Shown in pieces: positions 25,601 through 34,033 of a stretch of DNA of 64,000 bases. The stretch's first letter is position 1. Every line of letters starts with the position of its first letter. The notes under the pieces were generated by a model. It was not told where the DNA came from. It made no database searches and was given only the letters and a program-made list of their open reading frames with translations. Origin of the DNA: Microbacterium luteum. GTDB taxonomy: Bacteria; Actinomycetota; Actinomycetes; Actinomycetales; Microbacteriaceae. The stretch lies in the NCBI RefSeq assembly GCF_015277875.1, contig NZ_CP063814.1:558001-622000 (forward strand), read 5' to 3'. Both the position numbers and the translations under genes were made by a program.

Positions 25601-25652
25601 CGCTCCGCATGCGGTGAATCACGCCGTCGACCATGCCTCGCGTGGTCTCTAA
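22617..25652 (+). CDS. MobF-type conjugative relaxase-helicase
   Basis: A 1011-residue TrwC/TraI-like protein. The N-terminal relaxase domain has the three-His metal motif in DPHIHRHLWLN (His167, His169, His171) and a candidate catalytic Tyr23 or Tyr45 nearby. The helicase part has Walker A GPAGAGKT (477-484), a DEAG Walker B near 590 and the late motif STVHGIQGET near 825. It should nick oriT and unwind the transferred strand. ATG 22617 is preferred (MRGG start); TTG 22599 is also in frame. It lies on the strand opposite the T4SS operon, 11 kb away. Confidence 0.92.
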   Translation: MRGGLERWKRGVESQGVRQAMAYAFKGSCDSHLRSVTGIEALAAYGGGDAACVTRFTIEAGVITSDGLDAGELRRWVDGRDPHTNDARGREIRSPHADLLLDGTINAPKSYSIAALINDDLATEFEALQSRLRTQIITTWQRELNARRGAGGSIRESLRRIEVVELQHRRSRALDPHIHRHLWLNVKVLGEDGKWSNVDSRVAMKLHTLINAEGELAARTDPEWIDALARNGYSLDDAGEIAELAHAVRPLSRRSNQIEANRAKLLLEWRSEHPGQEPDHDVLQHIDRLAWAKNRPNKPGVVDESEWAELIRDELRTIDPDLLRPRSTKNLQAVAIQDVDRDLLAARALVDADSRSAACGGRFSAYDLRAGATRAVAASGVVAYRDDLQELIDDVMARGLDHTVDLLGAERERPEHIKGFMAATTAGLKVELAARFDALTRAGQPVGHDDIADIADLVLDADVTLDEGQADAAAAIAGTDRLVSVTGPAGAGKTTMLRVARAALQRQGRQLVVVAPTKKAASVAGREIGATALSLHALLADHGWRWGRDEAGAEVWTRLRVGDADPRTGGMFAGPRRFALRPGDRVVVDEAGMVDLHTASALAAVAAETGAGVAMVGDHLQAMPVGHAGAMACMTRRATAVVELTAVHRFRDPDYAALTLRMREPASRDDALAVASELDARGSIRRVTDAAQARDVMVDAWFRWAATRRRVALVTSTNEEADAINEAIQERRVELGQLHAGRLAMGQGEQRLLEGDVVQTRLNDREADVENRALWTIRRIGSSDIVLVALGDSGDTRRVPLEYAAEHVHLAYASTVHGIQGETTDASIVGPGVDASGLYVGMTRGRLHNEAIAVGWSSDAAQEHVADSMMRGAQEVSIDDSVRAARNELGRAARASAVPRRESDAAGVRPDHPSDAAHRREWLESATDALASLEAQIAGEAAVHHARGSADSKRCEALMRQRDRVRLAIDEIGRAHERTAPEVPNLAAPHRDHVRAPHAVNHAVDHASRGL

Positions 25653-25671
25653 TGTGGGCAGCGAAAGCTTC

Positions 25672-26193
25672 TTATCCGTGGGGTCGAGGGCGAGTGGCTG
25701 CTGAGTGCGCCATCTCTTGGCGGGGGCGCCTTGTGAAGATTGGTTGAAGTGCAAGTGTGGCGACGGCGACCAGCGCGGTGGTCGCCGCGAGGCTGTCTCG
25801 TCCTCCGTACTTGAGCCATCCCAGCACCCCTCCGCTGTAGGGAACATCGCCGAGTTCGCGAACTGCTGGTCCGAACTCCCACGCCGTGTAGGCGGCGATC
25901 ACCAGCGCGAACGTCACGACGGCGAACGCAATATTGGCAGCTGCCGCCGAACCGGGTGTGAGTCGGACCACGCTGATGACGAGCCCGCTGATTGTCACGC
26001 TGCCGACGATCGCCGTGACGGCGAGGATCAGCGCTGGGACGTGCGGGCCGACAACGATCTCGATGTCGTTGGTAACGGGGTGCAGGGCTACTCCGTCGTG
26101 AGCGGCTGATACGCGCATGCTGAGGTATCCGAGAACGAGTACAAATACCGCCCCCGCGACCGCGCCAACTGCTGCCCACGTCAGTTGCCTCAT
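25672..26193 (-). CDS. Membrane protein, 173 aa
   Basis: Four predicted helices (about residues 5-28, 47-70, 85-108 and 140-160) with a short loop GGVLGWLKYGGRDS before the last. The ATG at 26193 begins directly before the first helix; the longer frame upstream is basic and unlike a protein. Convergent with the relaxase, ending 20 bases from its stop. No family recognised. Confidence 0.6.
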   Translation of the reverse strand: MRQLTWAAVGAVAGAVFVLVLGYLSMRVSAAHDGVALHPVTNDIEIVVGPHVPALILAVTAIVGSVTISGLVISVVRLTPGSAAAANIAFAVVTFALVIAAYTAWEFGPAVRELGDVPYSGGVLGWLKYGGRDSLAATTALVAVATLALQPIFTRRPRQEMAHSAATRPRPHG

Positions 26194-26323
26194 GCGGCGC
26201 CACGATACGCAAAGAGTCGCCGCGTCGCGACCGGCGCGCATCCTCCCATCATTGGTGCATGGTTGCGCGGGCTGCATCGGACCGTGATGGGAGCGGGCTG
26301 AGTCGCTTCGGTACGGTTGGGGC

Positions 26324-26815
26324 ATGCTGTGGAGGCGGTACTCGAAAGTGGTCGCCCTCGCGTTTCCGGTCGGTGGTCTCGGTGGGGTGATTCTGGCGTC
26401 GCTCGTCTACTTCGGTGGGAACCCGGACTATCGCAGTCAGGGTGGACTGTCGGCGTTCATGTACCTGGTGGGAGCGGGGGGTCTGCTGGGACTGGGGAGC
26501 GCCGTAGGCGCAGTGCTCGGGGCAACTCTGATTCTGCTCGTATGTGATCGGCGCCTCCAGAGGTCCTCCGGGGCGCGAATTGGACTCGGCGTGGTGGGGT
26601 CGGCGGCCGGGGCTGCTGCAGTGTGGGTGATCGTTGGAGCGATGGACAACGCGCTCGCGCCTACGGGTCGTCCTTGGCTCTCGACTTCGTTGATGGTTTC
26701 AGGCCTGGCCGCTTTGTGCGCCGCTGGGGCCGCCTGGCTGATGATCGGGTTGACTGAGAGACGAGCATCATTGTCACGCCAGGACCGGGAGCGGATCGGC
26801 GCATGGTCGGGCTGA
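26324..26815 (+). CDS. Membrane protein, 163 aa
   Basis: Four hydrophobic helices spread over the whole length, with a conserved-looking YFGGNPDY loop after the first and a charged tail. Overlaps the next membrane protein gene by 13 bases, so both are likely made together. Function unknown. Confidence 0.6.
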   Translation: MLWRRYSKVVALAFPVGGLGGVILASLVYFGGNPDYRSQGGLSAFMYLVGAGGLLGLGSAVGAVLGATLILLVCDRRLQRSSGARIGLGVVGSAAGAAAVWVIVGAMDNALAPTGRPWLSTSLMVSGLAALCAAGAAWLMIGLTERRASLSRQDRERIGAWSG

Positions 26816-27054
26816 TCGCGAGCTTCATCGTCGGCTCCCTGGCCATGGTCGGCGGTGTGCTTATCGTGCGGCACCGCGTGCATCTCTACGAAGGGACTCG
26901 TCGCAGACAGCGGCGGCTGGTGGGCAGGAACGCTGCCGGAGCATTCGAACGACTACAGCGTCCGTTCTGGGTGGGGTTCGTCGGAGTATGGTTCGTCGCC
27001 ATTGGAATTGCGGTCATTGTCAGCGGCGTTATCCGGATTGCCTCTGCCTCCTGA
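26803..27054 (+). CDS. Small membrane protein, 83 aa
   Basis: Two helices (residues 3-22 and 57-79) flank a strongly basic loop (EGTRRRQRRLVGRN). The 13-base overlap with the gene upstream suggests a two-gene unit. No family recognised. Confidence 0.6.
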   Translation: MVGLIASFIVGSLAMVGGVLIVRHRVHLYEGTRRRQRRLVGRNAAGAFERLQRPFWVGFVGVWFVAIGIAVIVSGVIRIASAS

Positions 27055-27126
27055 GGGGCTGTTGTGCGGGTCGCCGGCGTGGAGCTGGATGCCCATGAGT
27101 GGTGGCAAGAACGAAGGTGGCGCTAG

Positions 27127-27246
27127 CTGCCGTGTTCGGTGAGGATGCGAGACAAGGCGAGCGTGGCGTTGAGAACGACGGGAGTGGGCGTGCGCAGTTC
27201 GACCCACCCGTCCGCCCACTGATCCAACAGGCTGAAGCGATGCACT
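27127..27246 (-). other. Possible C-terminal gene fragment
   Basis: One minus-strand frame reads HRFSLLDQWADGWVELRTP and PVVLNATLALSRILTEHGS before a stop. The composition is protein-like, but there is no good start and the upstream frame is closed. It could be the remnant of a larger gene. The rest of 27055-27363 holds only the operator-like repeat at 27317-27342. Confidence 0.3.
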
Positions 27247-27316
27247 TTCGGGGGTCGCCGATGCCGTGACGATTGTCGTCCTGCCGATCGACAGGTCTTG
27301 CCTTCTGTGTCAGTCT

Positions 27317-27342
27317 GATGACACAGTTACTGTACTGTCATC
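27317..27342. promoter_or_regulatory. Candidate operator of the GntR regulator
   Basis: GATGACA (27317-27323) and TGTCATC (27336-27342) form a perfect 7-bp inverted repeat. Inside it a second small palindrome, ACAGTTACTGT, is visible. It lies 22 bases before the membrane-protein start and would overlap the promoter. The GntR protein encoded second in the operon is the likely ligand. Confidence 0.6.
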
Positions 27343-27363
27343 TTGGTACAGGGGGTTCTGGAT

Positions 27364-28305
27364 ATGTCGATACTGACGGTGATGGTCTTCGCTGTGGCAG
27401 CACTGGGAGTGCTGATCGGGGTGGTGATCTTCCGCCGGTCATCCAGCGGGCGTGAATCAGCGTCGTCATTCACGGGTGCGGTGATCGCTGCACTGGTTAT
27501 CGGAGTGGCGCTCGCGGGCGAGTTCCTCGTGTTGGGAAGTGGGAGCTGGCCGTTCAGGTCGATGGGGGCCCCGACTGGCCTTGAGATGGTCTCGTGGCTG
27601 TTCGGTATCCCGGGGGAGTGGCAGTTTGTTGCGCCGCTCATCCTCGGCCTCGTCGGTGTTGCACCGCTTCTTGCTCCGGATACCCGGGGTGTCCGCAGCG
27701 GTGGCGCGACGGTGGCTCGTCGGACGATCCTGTCCTTTGTGCCGCGTGGGTGGGCCGTCACGTGTGGAGTGTTGGCTCTCGTAGCCGTTGGCCTCACCCT
27801 CATCGGCGGTGGGATGTCATCCCCCGATGGAGATGGCCGGTTCACCATGTGGGCGCAGGACGTCGGTGTGGGCGAGGTGGGCACCCTGGTGTACGGGTGG
27901 GCGTACTCGTGGCCGAGTCTGATCGCTCTGGGCGGGCTCATCGGCGCAAGCACCATCGCGCTGGCGATCATCGCGCACCCGCCGCTCGGTGCCGATGAGC
28001 AGAAGGACCGAGCACGCCGCCGCTCACGTAGCCGAGCGGTCGTCGCGACGGCGTCGGGTGGTCTCTTCTTCCATATCGGCGCCGTGCTGATCTTCTTCGC
28101 GAAAACCGCGAGCTTGAAGGCAGGGGTGTTCGTCGATGAGGATGTCGTGCCGGTCTTCCCTCCGTTTGCAGCAGCCGGTCCCTTCATTCTTCTTCTTGGG
28201 GTGGCTGCGATCGTTTCCGGGTTCGCGGTGTGGACCGCATTGTTGCTGACCCACGCCCGCGACGCGGTCGCCGCACGTCAGAGGGTCGCGGCCCGTGCGC
28301 ATTGA
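27364..28305 (+). CDS. Membrane protein of a GntR-controlled operon
   Basis: A 313-residue protein with about seven predicted helices. The ATG at 27364 has AGGGGG upstream and directly precedes the first helix. There is a longer extracytoplasmic loop near residues 150-180 and a basic cytoplasmic loop (KDRARRRSRSR) near residue 220. Its stop overlaps the GntR gene start by 11 bases. In YtrA-type operons such regulators usually control transport or envelope genes; no family recognised here. Confidence 0.7.
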   Translation: MSILTVMVFAVAALGVLIGVVIFRRSSSGRESASSFTGAVIAALVIGVALAGEFLVLGSGSWPFRSMGAPTGLEMVSWLFGIPGEWQFVAPLILGLVGVAPLLAPDTRGVRSGGATVARRTILSFVPRGWAVTCGVLALVAVGLTLIGGGMSSPDGDGRFTMWAQDVGVGEVGTLVYGWAYSWPSLIALGGLIGASTIALAIIAHPPLGADEQKDRARRRSRSRAVVATASGGLFFHIGAVLIFFAKTASLKAGVFVDEDVVPVFPPFAAAGPFILLLGVAAIVSGFAVWTALLLTHARDAVAARQRVAARAH

Positions 28306-28645
28306 ACTGTCCGGTTCTACTCCACCGGCCGATCAGATCGCGGATCAGCTCCGCGGCTCAATCTCTTCCGGGCAGCTCCTTCCGGATGAGCGCCTCCCGT
28401 CGGTCAGGCAGCTTGCCCGGGATTTAGCGGTTGCCCCGGGAACCGTCGCGAAGGCCTACCGCTCCCTGGAGGGCGAGGGTTTCGTCACCGCGCGACCGGG
28501 TGGCGCCACCCGCGTCAGCCCGCACGCGAGTCCAGCGAGCGCGCGAGTACTTAGCGCTGCGCGAGCTCTGTCAGCCGAGTGCGCTCGGGCGGAGCTGTCA
28601 GCGGATGACGCGGTGCGCATCCTTCGCGCCGTCTGGGGCAGCTGA
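28295..28645 (+). CDS. GntR-family regulator, YtrA type
   Basis: A 116-residue protein with a GntR winged helix: PPADQIADQLRGSISSGQL, LPSVRQLARDLAVAPGTVAK and the wing GEGFVTARPGGATRV (residues 10-75). The short helical C-terminus is the YtrA arrangement. GTG start overlaps the end of the membrane-protein gene upstream, so it should be cotranscribed and probably autoregulates through the repeat at 27317-27342. Confidence 0.88.
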   Translation: MRIELSGSTPPADQIADQLRGSISSGQLLPDERLPSVRQLARDLAVAPGTVAKAYRSLEGEGFVTARPGGATRVSPHASPASARVLSAARALSAECARAELSADDAVRILRAVWGS

Positions 28646-28876
28646 GCGGGGCCCTGGCCTGAGATACGCAATCGGAAGCGGCAGACACGATCAGCGTGCG
28701 GTGACTGGTCGCCAGATCTGAATCTGTGGAAACGTGCACGCGTCGGGAACGATCGCGGTCTTGCAACACGCCACTCGACACCGACGGCTGACACCGGCAC
28801 CTGGGATCGGAGTCGCGTGGCGGAGCGATCTGGGGATTGCCGTGAACTGTTGGGGCGGGATCGGACAATACCTGGT

Positions 28877-29467
28877 GTGGGTGTTGATGACGGCGAGATC
28901 ATCGCTCGCTCTGTTGAGGAGCGGGCGGTGTTCGCGGAGATCTATGACCGTCATGAGCGGGTGGTGTTCCGGTATGCGGCGCGGCGGGTGGGGGTCGCGC
29001 ATGCGGATGACATCGTGTCGGAGACGTTTCTCGTCGCGTATGACCGGCGGGAGTCGTTCGATGGGTCGGATGCGCGCCCGTGGTTGTTGGGTATCGCGAC
29101 GCGTCTGATCGGGAAGTTGTCGCGGGAGGAGGCGCGGGCCTGGCGGGGGATGGTCGCTGCTGATCTTGCTCGCGTCGACACGGATGCGTTTGACGCAGCT
29201 GATGATCGGTTGGATGCTGACCGGCTCGCGCGACGGCTGGGGCGCATGCTTGCGCGGTTGCCGGCCGGGGATCGGGACGCGTTGCTGCTGTACACGTTCG
29301 CTGACCTGGACTACGAGGGAGTCGCCTCGTCACTGGGCGTCCCTGTGGGGACGGTTCGGTCTCGGTTGAACAGGGCGAGGCGGAAGCTGCGCGCTGCGTT
29401 GGCGTCGTTGGGAGATGTGGAGAAGAACCATGGACGAGATTTCGTTCCTGCGCCGAGTGCGGACTGA
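28877..29467 (+). CDS. ECF-type RNA polymerase sigma factor
   Basis: A sigma factor of about 196 residues. Region 2 is FAEIYDRHERVVFRYAARRV with ADDIVSETFLVAYDRR, and region 4 contains the helix-turn-helix (LDYEGVASSLGVPVGTVRSR). The GTG at 28877 is chosen because the domain starts soon after; the frame is open back to 28817. It overlaps the CU044_5270-like gene by 38 bases, as is usual for this pair. Confidence 0.87.
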   Translation: MGVDDGEIIARSVEERAVFAEIYDRHERVVFRYAARRVGVAHADDIVSETFLVAYDRRESFDGSDARPWLLGIATRLIGKLSREEARAWRGMVAADLARVDTDAFDAADDRLDADRLARRLGRMLARLPAGDRDALLLYTFADLDYEGVASSLGVPVGTVRSRLNRARRKLRAALASLGDVEKNHGRDFVPAPSAD

Positions 29468-30485
29468 TATCCCCGACCGGTCACCCGAAGCGGTGACCGC
29501 CGGACGTGCGGCCCTGTTCCAGGTCATCAACGACGCGGATCGGAGACCAACGGCATCGCAACGGCCGCAAGTTTCTCTGGGGGGTCGTTGGGTCACCGTG
29601 TCGGCTGTCGCCGGGGTGGCGGCGGTCGTCGGGGTGGTCGCGGTGAGCGTGGTGGGTGTCGGCGGCGGTGAGGGCGCCGATCCTGCGGCGGCGAGTGTGT
29701 TGGAGGACGCGGCGTCAGCCACTTTGCGCTTCGACGACCCCGTCGTCGGGGAGGGGCAGTATCTCCTGGTGGAGTCCGATGGGGTCTCTGTGGGCGCGGG
29801 GTATCTCTCTCAGGAGGTGACCGCGTACTTCCTGGGCGGGGTGCACTCGGAGCTGTACGTCCCGGCAGATATGCAAGAGGACTGGATCTGGGTACAGTGC
29901 GCCGCGGTGCCCGTCGAAACGTTCGGGGACGAGTCCGAGCAACTTGCGGACATCATGACCGGCGACGATGTGGACATGTTCCGACGCGCACCCGGTGGGG
30001 AACTCTACGAGGACGCGAACATCATCGGCAACGTCGACTACGCCACCCTCCCCCGAGACCCCGATGCGTTGCTCGAGCGCATCTACGAGCTGACGACAGC
30101 CCTTGAGGGGGGTCCTGCCGGGAAGTCCCGCGATGGTGCAGCGCTGACCTTCATCGCCGACACGCTGCGGGTCGGCACCGTACCGGCTGACCTTCGGGCC
30201 GCGCTGTACCGGGCCGCGGCGCGTATCCCGGGAGTCACCATCACCGCCGACCAGGCCACACTCAACGGCACGACCGGAATCGCGATCGGGCGGCTCGAGG
30301 CCGAAGGAAACCTGCAGCAGGACATCATCCTCGACTCAGATACCGGTCAGTTCATCGGCGAACGCCAGATCGCCATCGACGGCGACGACATCCTCCCGCC
30401 CGGAACAACCACCGCCTCGACGGCTGTGACCACCCGCATCGTCGACGCTGCACCCGACGACAGCTCCACCTGCAACTCCGAGTGA
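29430..30485 (+). CDS. CU044_5270-like membrane-anchored protein
   Basis: A 351-residue protein with a cytoplasmic N-terminus, one membrane helix (about residues 55-77) and a large extracytoplasmic domain. The segments LPRDPDALLERIYEL and VPADLRAALYRAAARIPGV are typical of CU044_5270 family proteins, which sit beside ECF sigma genes in actinobacteria. A GGAGAAG site precedes the ATG at 29430. It may act as the membrane partner of the sigma factor; direct evidence is lacking. Confidence 0.8.
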   Translation: MDEISFLRRVRTDIPDRSPEAVTAGRAALFQVINDADRRPTASQRPQVSLGGRWVTVSAVAGVAAVVGVVAVSVVGVGGGEGADPAAASVLEDAASATLRFDDPVVGEGQYLLVESDGVSVGAGYLSQEVTAYFLGGVHSELYVPADMQEDWIWVQCAAVPVETFGDESEQLADIMTGDDVDMFRRAPGGELYEDANIIGNVDYATLPRDPDALLERIYELTTALEGGPAGKSRDGAALTFIADTLRVGTVPADLRAALYRAAARIPGVTITADQATLNGTTGIAIGRLEAEGNLQQDIILDSDTGQFIGERQIAIDGDDILPPGTTTASTAVTTRIVDAAPDDSSTCNSE

Positions 30486-30502
30486 CCAAGAGGCCCCACG
30501 CC

Positions 30503-30604
30503 ATGGACTCCATCGCCCTCGCTATCCCCGCACTGCTACTCGTCTTCAGCTGCGTCGGCGCCATCGTCGCAGCGCGTGAAGCACTACGCCGTCGAGAACG
30601 GTGA
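30503..30604 (+). CDS. Possible 33-residue membrane peptide
   Basis: Directly after the CU044_5270-like gene an ATG opens a 34-codon frame. It encodes one hydrophobic helix (about residues 4-24) and an Arg-rich tail (REALRRRER). The spacing and topology are plausible for a small membrane protein of the same transcript. No ribosome binding site stands out. Confidence 0.3.
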   Translation: MDSIALAIPALLLVFSCVGAIVAAREALRRRER

Positions 30605-30791
30605 GGCCGGCATGCGGTGGGTGAGGCGAAATGCGTTCGCTGACGGTCTGAGTGAAACGGTTCGGCATCTGTGACCCCGCTCTGTCGGTATCGTGTCCCC
30701 GCGAGACTCCCACGCCGCAGGGACAGCCACCGCGTTCCCGCAGCACAGATCCATCACCATGTCGCGAGCGGCGGCCGTCGTGGTCGTGGGC

Positions 30792-31394
30792 TTAGTCTCC
30801 GACACTCTCGGGCAGGATGTCTTCCGTCCGAACCGGCGCAACGTCCAATCGTGGGTCCTTGTGTAACTGCTCGAAGATTGGCGCCTCCGCGGCCATGATG
30901 AGTGAATCCGGATAGAGTCGACCGCCCCACGCCAATTGGGTCTCGGAATCCCAGGCGAACTCGGGCACCCGTCTACCTGATTCAACGTCAGCTGGAATCA
31001 GATCAGCTGCGTGGTAGTCCTCACCGTGTACGTGCACAGGCGAGGCGGATGGCGCAACGCCGTATCCCACCCATCGAAGGCATCGAAGCGTCATGTCGCC
31101 GATGGCATCGCGCAGCGCTTCGGCGGTCGAGCTATCGAGCACTCCCATGCACGAGACCAGTTCCCGAACCCTCGCCTCGGTCGCGGCAAGGTGGTGTGTA
31201 GCTTCGAACCAATTCACCGATGCCGGATACTCGTCGACGTCGACGTACCGCGACCACCGCACGGAGTTGCCGTCGCTGTCGATGAAGGGCAGATACACGC
31301 GGAGCATCCGCAGATGTCGGTGTGACGCTGGGATGAATTCGCGAGCGGAGGCGTGCCATCCCGACGGCTCCAGCTCCACTGTCGGCCGCGTCAT
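30792..31394 (-). CDS. Hypothetical soluble protein, 200 aa
   Basis: Soluble, acidic, with Trp-rich segments (SVRWSRYVDVDEYPASVNWFE) and no signal peptide or membrane helix. Codon usage looks coding throughout. Start at ATG 31394. No domain recognised; its neighbours on the other strand give no functional hint. Confidence 0.65.
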   Translation of the reverse strand: MTRPTVELEPSGWHASAREFIPASHRHLRMLRVYLPFIDSDGNSVRWSRYVDVDEYPASVNWFEATHHLAATEARVRELVSCMGVLDSSTAEALRDAIGDMTLRCLRWVGYGVAPSASPVHVHGEDYHAADLIPADVESGRRVPEFAWDSETQLAWGGRLYPDSLIMAAEAPIFEQLHKDPRLDVAPVRTEDILPESVGD

Positions 31395-31577
31395 GCGTCG
31401 ACCGTAGCGAACCCTGCTGCTCGTCGCGTGCGTGCACCTGTCCGCGGAGTTCGATGAAGAAACTCGCGATCACCTTGGGTTGTAGCGACGATCGTGGCGC
31501 TGGAGGCCAATCCGCCGCCGGGTTCTCCCTGAGCCGCTGGTCTAGGGTGGCGGGAGTTGCTTCGGAGGGGGAGCGGG

Positions 31578-32843
31578 ATGGGTCGGCGAGTAACGCTGGG
31601 GCGACATGCGCGGTTTGGATCGCCGTCGGTGTTCAGGCAGCTCTTGAGCCTGCTGGGAATCGCGGTGGCTGTGGTAATGGTCGCTTCGGTGGCGGTTGGT
31701 GCGTACGTGGTGGGCAGTCTTCGCGGGTCGCTGTCTGAAGAAGCTGTGGCGTTGGAGGCAGAAGTTGCTGAACCGCCGTCGTTGGGTCCGTACGAGAGCG
31801 AGTTCACCTTGTTGCTTGTCGGGACGGATGAGTGCGAGGAAGAGCTCCGTGCGCAGCTGGGCGCCCGGTGCGAGGGCGCCGACGCGGGCGGACAGCTCAA
31901 CGACGTGAACATGCTGATGCACGTATCGGCGGAACCGCGCCGGGTGACGGTCGTCTCATTCCCCCGTGATCTCGAGCTGCCGATCCCGTCCTGTGCTAGT
32001 CCGGATGGATCAGTGGTCTCGGCGATGTCGAAGCAGCCGCTGAACTCCGCGTACAGCTATGGCGAGTTGGGGTGTGTCGCCAAGACGATCAGTGATCTGA
32101 CGGGGCAAGAGATCCCGTTTGCGGCAAAGGTGAGTTTCGGCAACGTGGTGAACATCACCGACGCGATCGGCGGGGTGGAGGTGTGCATTGGAAACGGTGG
32201 CATCCGTGATCCCCACACGGGGATCGATCTGCCGGCTGGGATGCACACTGTCCAGGGGTTCGATGCCCTGCAGTTCTTGCGGACTCGCCACGGTGTCGGG
32301 GACGAGAGTGATCTCGCACGGATCGGAAACCAGCAGCAGTACATGTCGCGGCTGGTCCACAAGCTTCGTAGCGATGAGATACTCACGAATCTGCCGGTCG
32401 TCCTCGACCTCGCGAACACGGCCGCACGGAACATCACCCCGAGCGAGAGCCTGACGGATCCGGTACGAATCGTTCAGCTCGCATTGACGTTGAAGGACGT
32501 GCCGTTCGATGACATCACCTTCGTGCAGTACCCGGTTCTGACAGACCCCGACAACGCGAACCATGTCGTTCCCGACCGGGCGGCCGCGTCGGTGTTGTGG
32601 GACGCGCTGGAACGTAACGTTCCCATTGATGTCTCGGGAAAGACCAATTCCAACGGTGGCGTCATTGACGCGAACCCGCAGGAACAGCCCGAGCCGACCC
32701 CTGACTCGACAGCCACACCTCCCACACCGGTGCCCACAGGGACTGGCGCGGCCGAGGACCGCGCCGTGCTGCCAGAGAACATCAATGGTGTCGACGCGAC
32801 AGTCGAAACCTGTTCCGCTGGGAACGTTGCCGCCAATGGCTAG
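31578..32843 (+). CDS. LytR-CpsA-Psr (LCP) family protein
   Basis: A 421-residue protein with an N-terminal membrane helix (about residues 20-48) and an extracytoplasmic LCP domain. Diagnostic segments are VVSFPRDLELPIP, PLNSAYSYG, NVVNITDAIGGVEVCI and DALQFLRTRHGVGDESDLAR. LCP enzymes transfer glycopolymers to peptidoglycan. The last 70 residues form a Pro/Thr-rich tail. The ATG at 31578 has GGAGGGGGAGCGGG upstream. It overlaps the next membrane-protein gene by 8 bases. Presence in the mobile region suggests surface modification as cargo. Confidence 0.9.
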   Translation: MGRRVTLGRHARFGSPSVFRQLLSLLGIAVAVVMVASVAVGAYVVGSLRGSLSEEAVALEAEVAEPPSLGPYESEFTLLLVGTDECEEELRAQLGARCEGADAGGQLNDVNMLMHVSAEPRRVTVVSFPRDLELPIPSCASPDGSVVSAMSKQPLNSAYSYGELGCVAKTISDLTGQEIPFAAKVSFGNVVNITDAIGGVEVCIGNGGIRDPHTGIDLPAGMHTVQGFDALQFLRTRHGVGDESDLARIGNQQQYMSRLVHKLRSDEILTNLPVVLDLANTAARNITPSESLTDPVRIVQLALTLKDVPFDDITFVQYPVLTDPDNANHVVPDRAAASVLWDALERNVPIDVSGKTNSNGGVIDANPQEQPEPTPDSTATPPTPVPTGTGAAEDRAVLPENINGVDATVETCSAGNVAANG

Positions 32844-33270
32844 CCCCACAGAGGTGACGACACGAGGCAGTGCAGTCTTCTTTGTGATGGCCTGGTTCGG
32901 CGTTCTGGCCGGCTTCACGATGCCGGTGTTCCAGAAGTTCAGCGTTGCCGGAAACGCCGGCTATGCATGCCTCACCCACCTGCCGCAAGACTTCCTCGCC
33001 TCATCCACCTCGACCGTTGATGGTGCGCGGCTTCTCGCGGCTCACGAGACTGCTCTCCCAGCAGGACGCTACTGCGAATGGGCCACGGCCACGGGCGAAG
33101 TCGTCTCTTATCAAACAGGATGGGCGACGACGGCGATCGCGGGCGTCGCCACAGCCGGTGTTGTCGTCATGACCATCATGGCCCTCAGGAACGACCGGCC
33201 GAGCTCAACGCCCCTGACCCTCACCCCGGTTGTCCTCACGGCCCTCTGCTGGGTCTGTGTCTGTCTCTGA
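32836..33270 (+). CDS. Membrane protein, 144 aa
   Basis: Starts within the end of the LCP gene (8-base overlap). Three hydrophobic segments (about residues 12-32, 92-115 and 125-143), with two Cys residues in the extracytoplasmic loop (YACLTHL and YCEWATA). The closest relative by eye is the protein at 33409-33846, which shares topology and the loop Cys pair. Function unknown. Confidence 0.6.
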   Translation: MASPTEVTTRGSAVFFVMAWFGVLAGFTMPVFQKFSVAGNAGYACLTHLPQDFLASSTSTVDGARLLAAHETALPAGRYCEWATATGEVVSYQTGWATTAIAGVATAGVVVMTIMALRNDRPSSTPLTLTPVVLTALCWVCVCL

Positions 33271-33408
33271 CGTTGACCCGCGTGGCGTTTACCGCCAGGT
33301 GTGAGCGGCTGGCGGGGATTATGCGCGGAAATAGCCGACGGGCCTGCACCGATTCCGGGACAAGCGCGGTCGTGGGGGCTGTGAGGTCGTCCTGCGGATG
33401 GGGCCCGG

Positions 33409-33846
33409 TCAGCGGATCGCGGCGTGCGCCCAGACCGCTGTCCACCCCAGGGCGAGGAAGAACAAGGCGACCATGGGCAGGAGACGCTGCACCGGTGTGA
33501 GCTGATTCCAGCGAGCTAGAGCGGCGATCGCCGCCACTAAACCCACGATTGTTCCCACGATCGCCAGAGCGGTGGCGTCATCACCTGTCTGAACGGTGAC
33601 GGTTCCGCCGCCTACCGCTTCATAGATGCACGCTCTCCCGATGGGCATGAACGTCACGTCGGCAACGACTTGCGGGGTGCTGCCGAGGACGACAGCGGTG
33701 TCTGGTGCGCTCTCACGAAAGCAGGCTCCATCCCCTCCGCGGGAGTAGCCGTATTGAAGCAAGAAAGCGACCCAGACAGCCGCCTGGCTGACCAAGCTCG
33801 TGATGATGAGCCACGTTGCCTGAGACGCCTGTGTCGCTTTCGTCAT
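33409..33846 (-). CDS. Membrane protein, 145 aa
   Basis: Start at ATG 33846; residues encoded further upstream belong to another frame. Three or four helices, with a periplasmic-side loop between the first two that contains two Cys (GACFRES and GRACIYEAVGGG). The layout mirrors the protein at 32836-33270, so they may be distant paralogues. Function unknown. Confidence 0.6.
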   Translation of the reverse strand: MTKATQASQATWLIITSLVSQAAVWVAFLLQYGYSRGGDGACFRESAPDTAVVLGSTPQVVADVTFMPIGRACIYEAVGGGTVTVQTGDDATALAIVGTIVGLVAAIAALARWNQLTPVQRLLPMVALFFLALGWTAVWAHAAIR

Positions 33847-34033
33847 CTGACTAGTCTTCACACTTCGCCTGTGAGGCCACCGGCCACACGGCCCTTTTTC
33901 GCTCGGCGAACCGCCCAGCAGCGGCCGACCCCACTCCGCGATCGGCCACTGGTGGCCGGAGCCTAGGCAACTCGGATGAGGTACTGGCCGGCTGTCGGTC
34001 CGGCTCTTCGACTCACCCTGGCAGGATGTGGGC

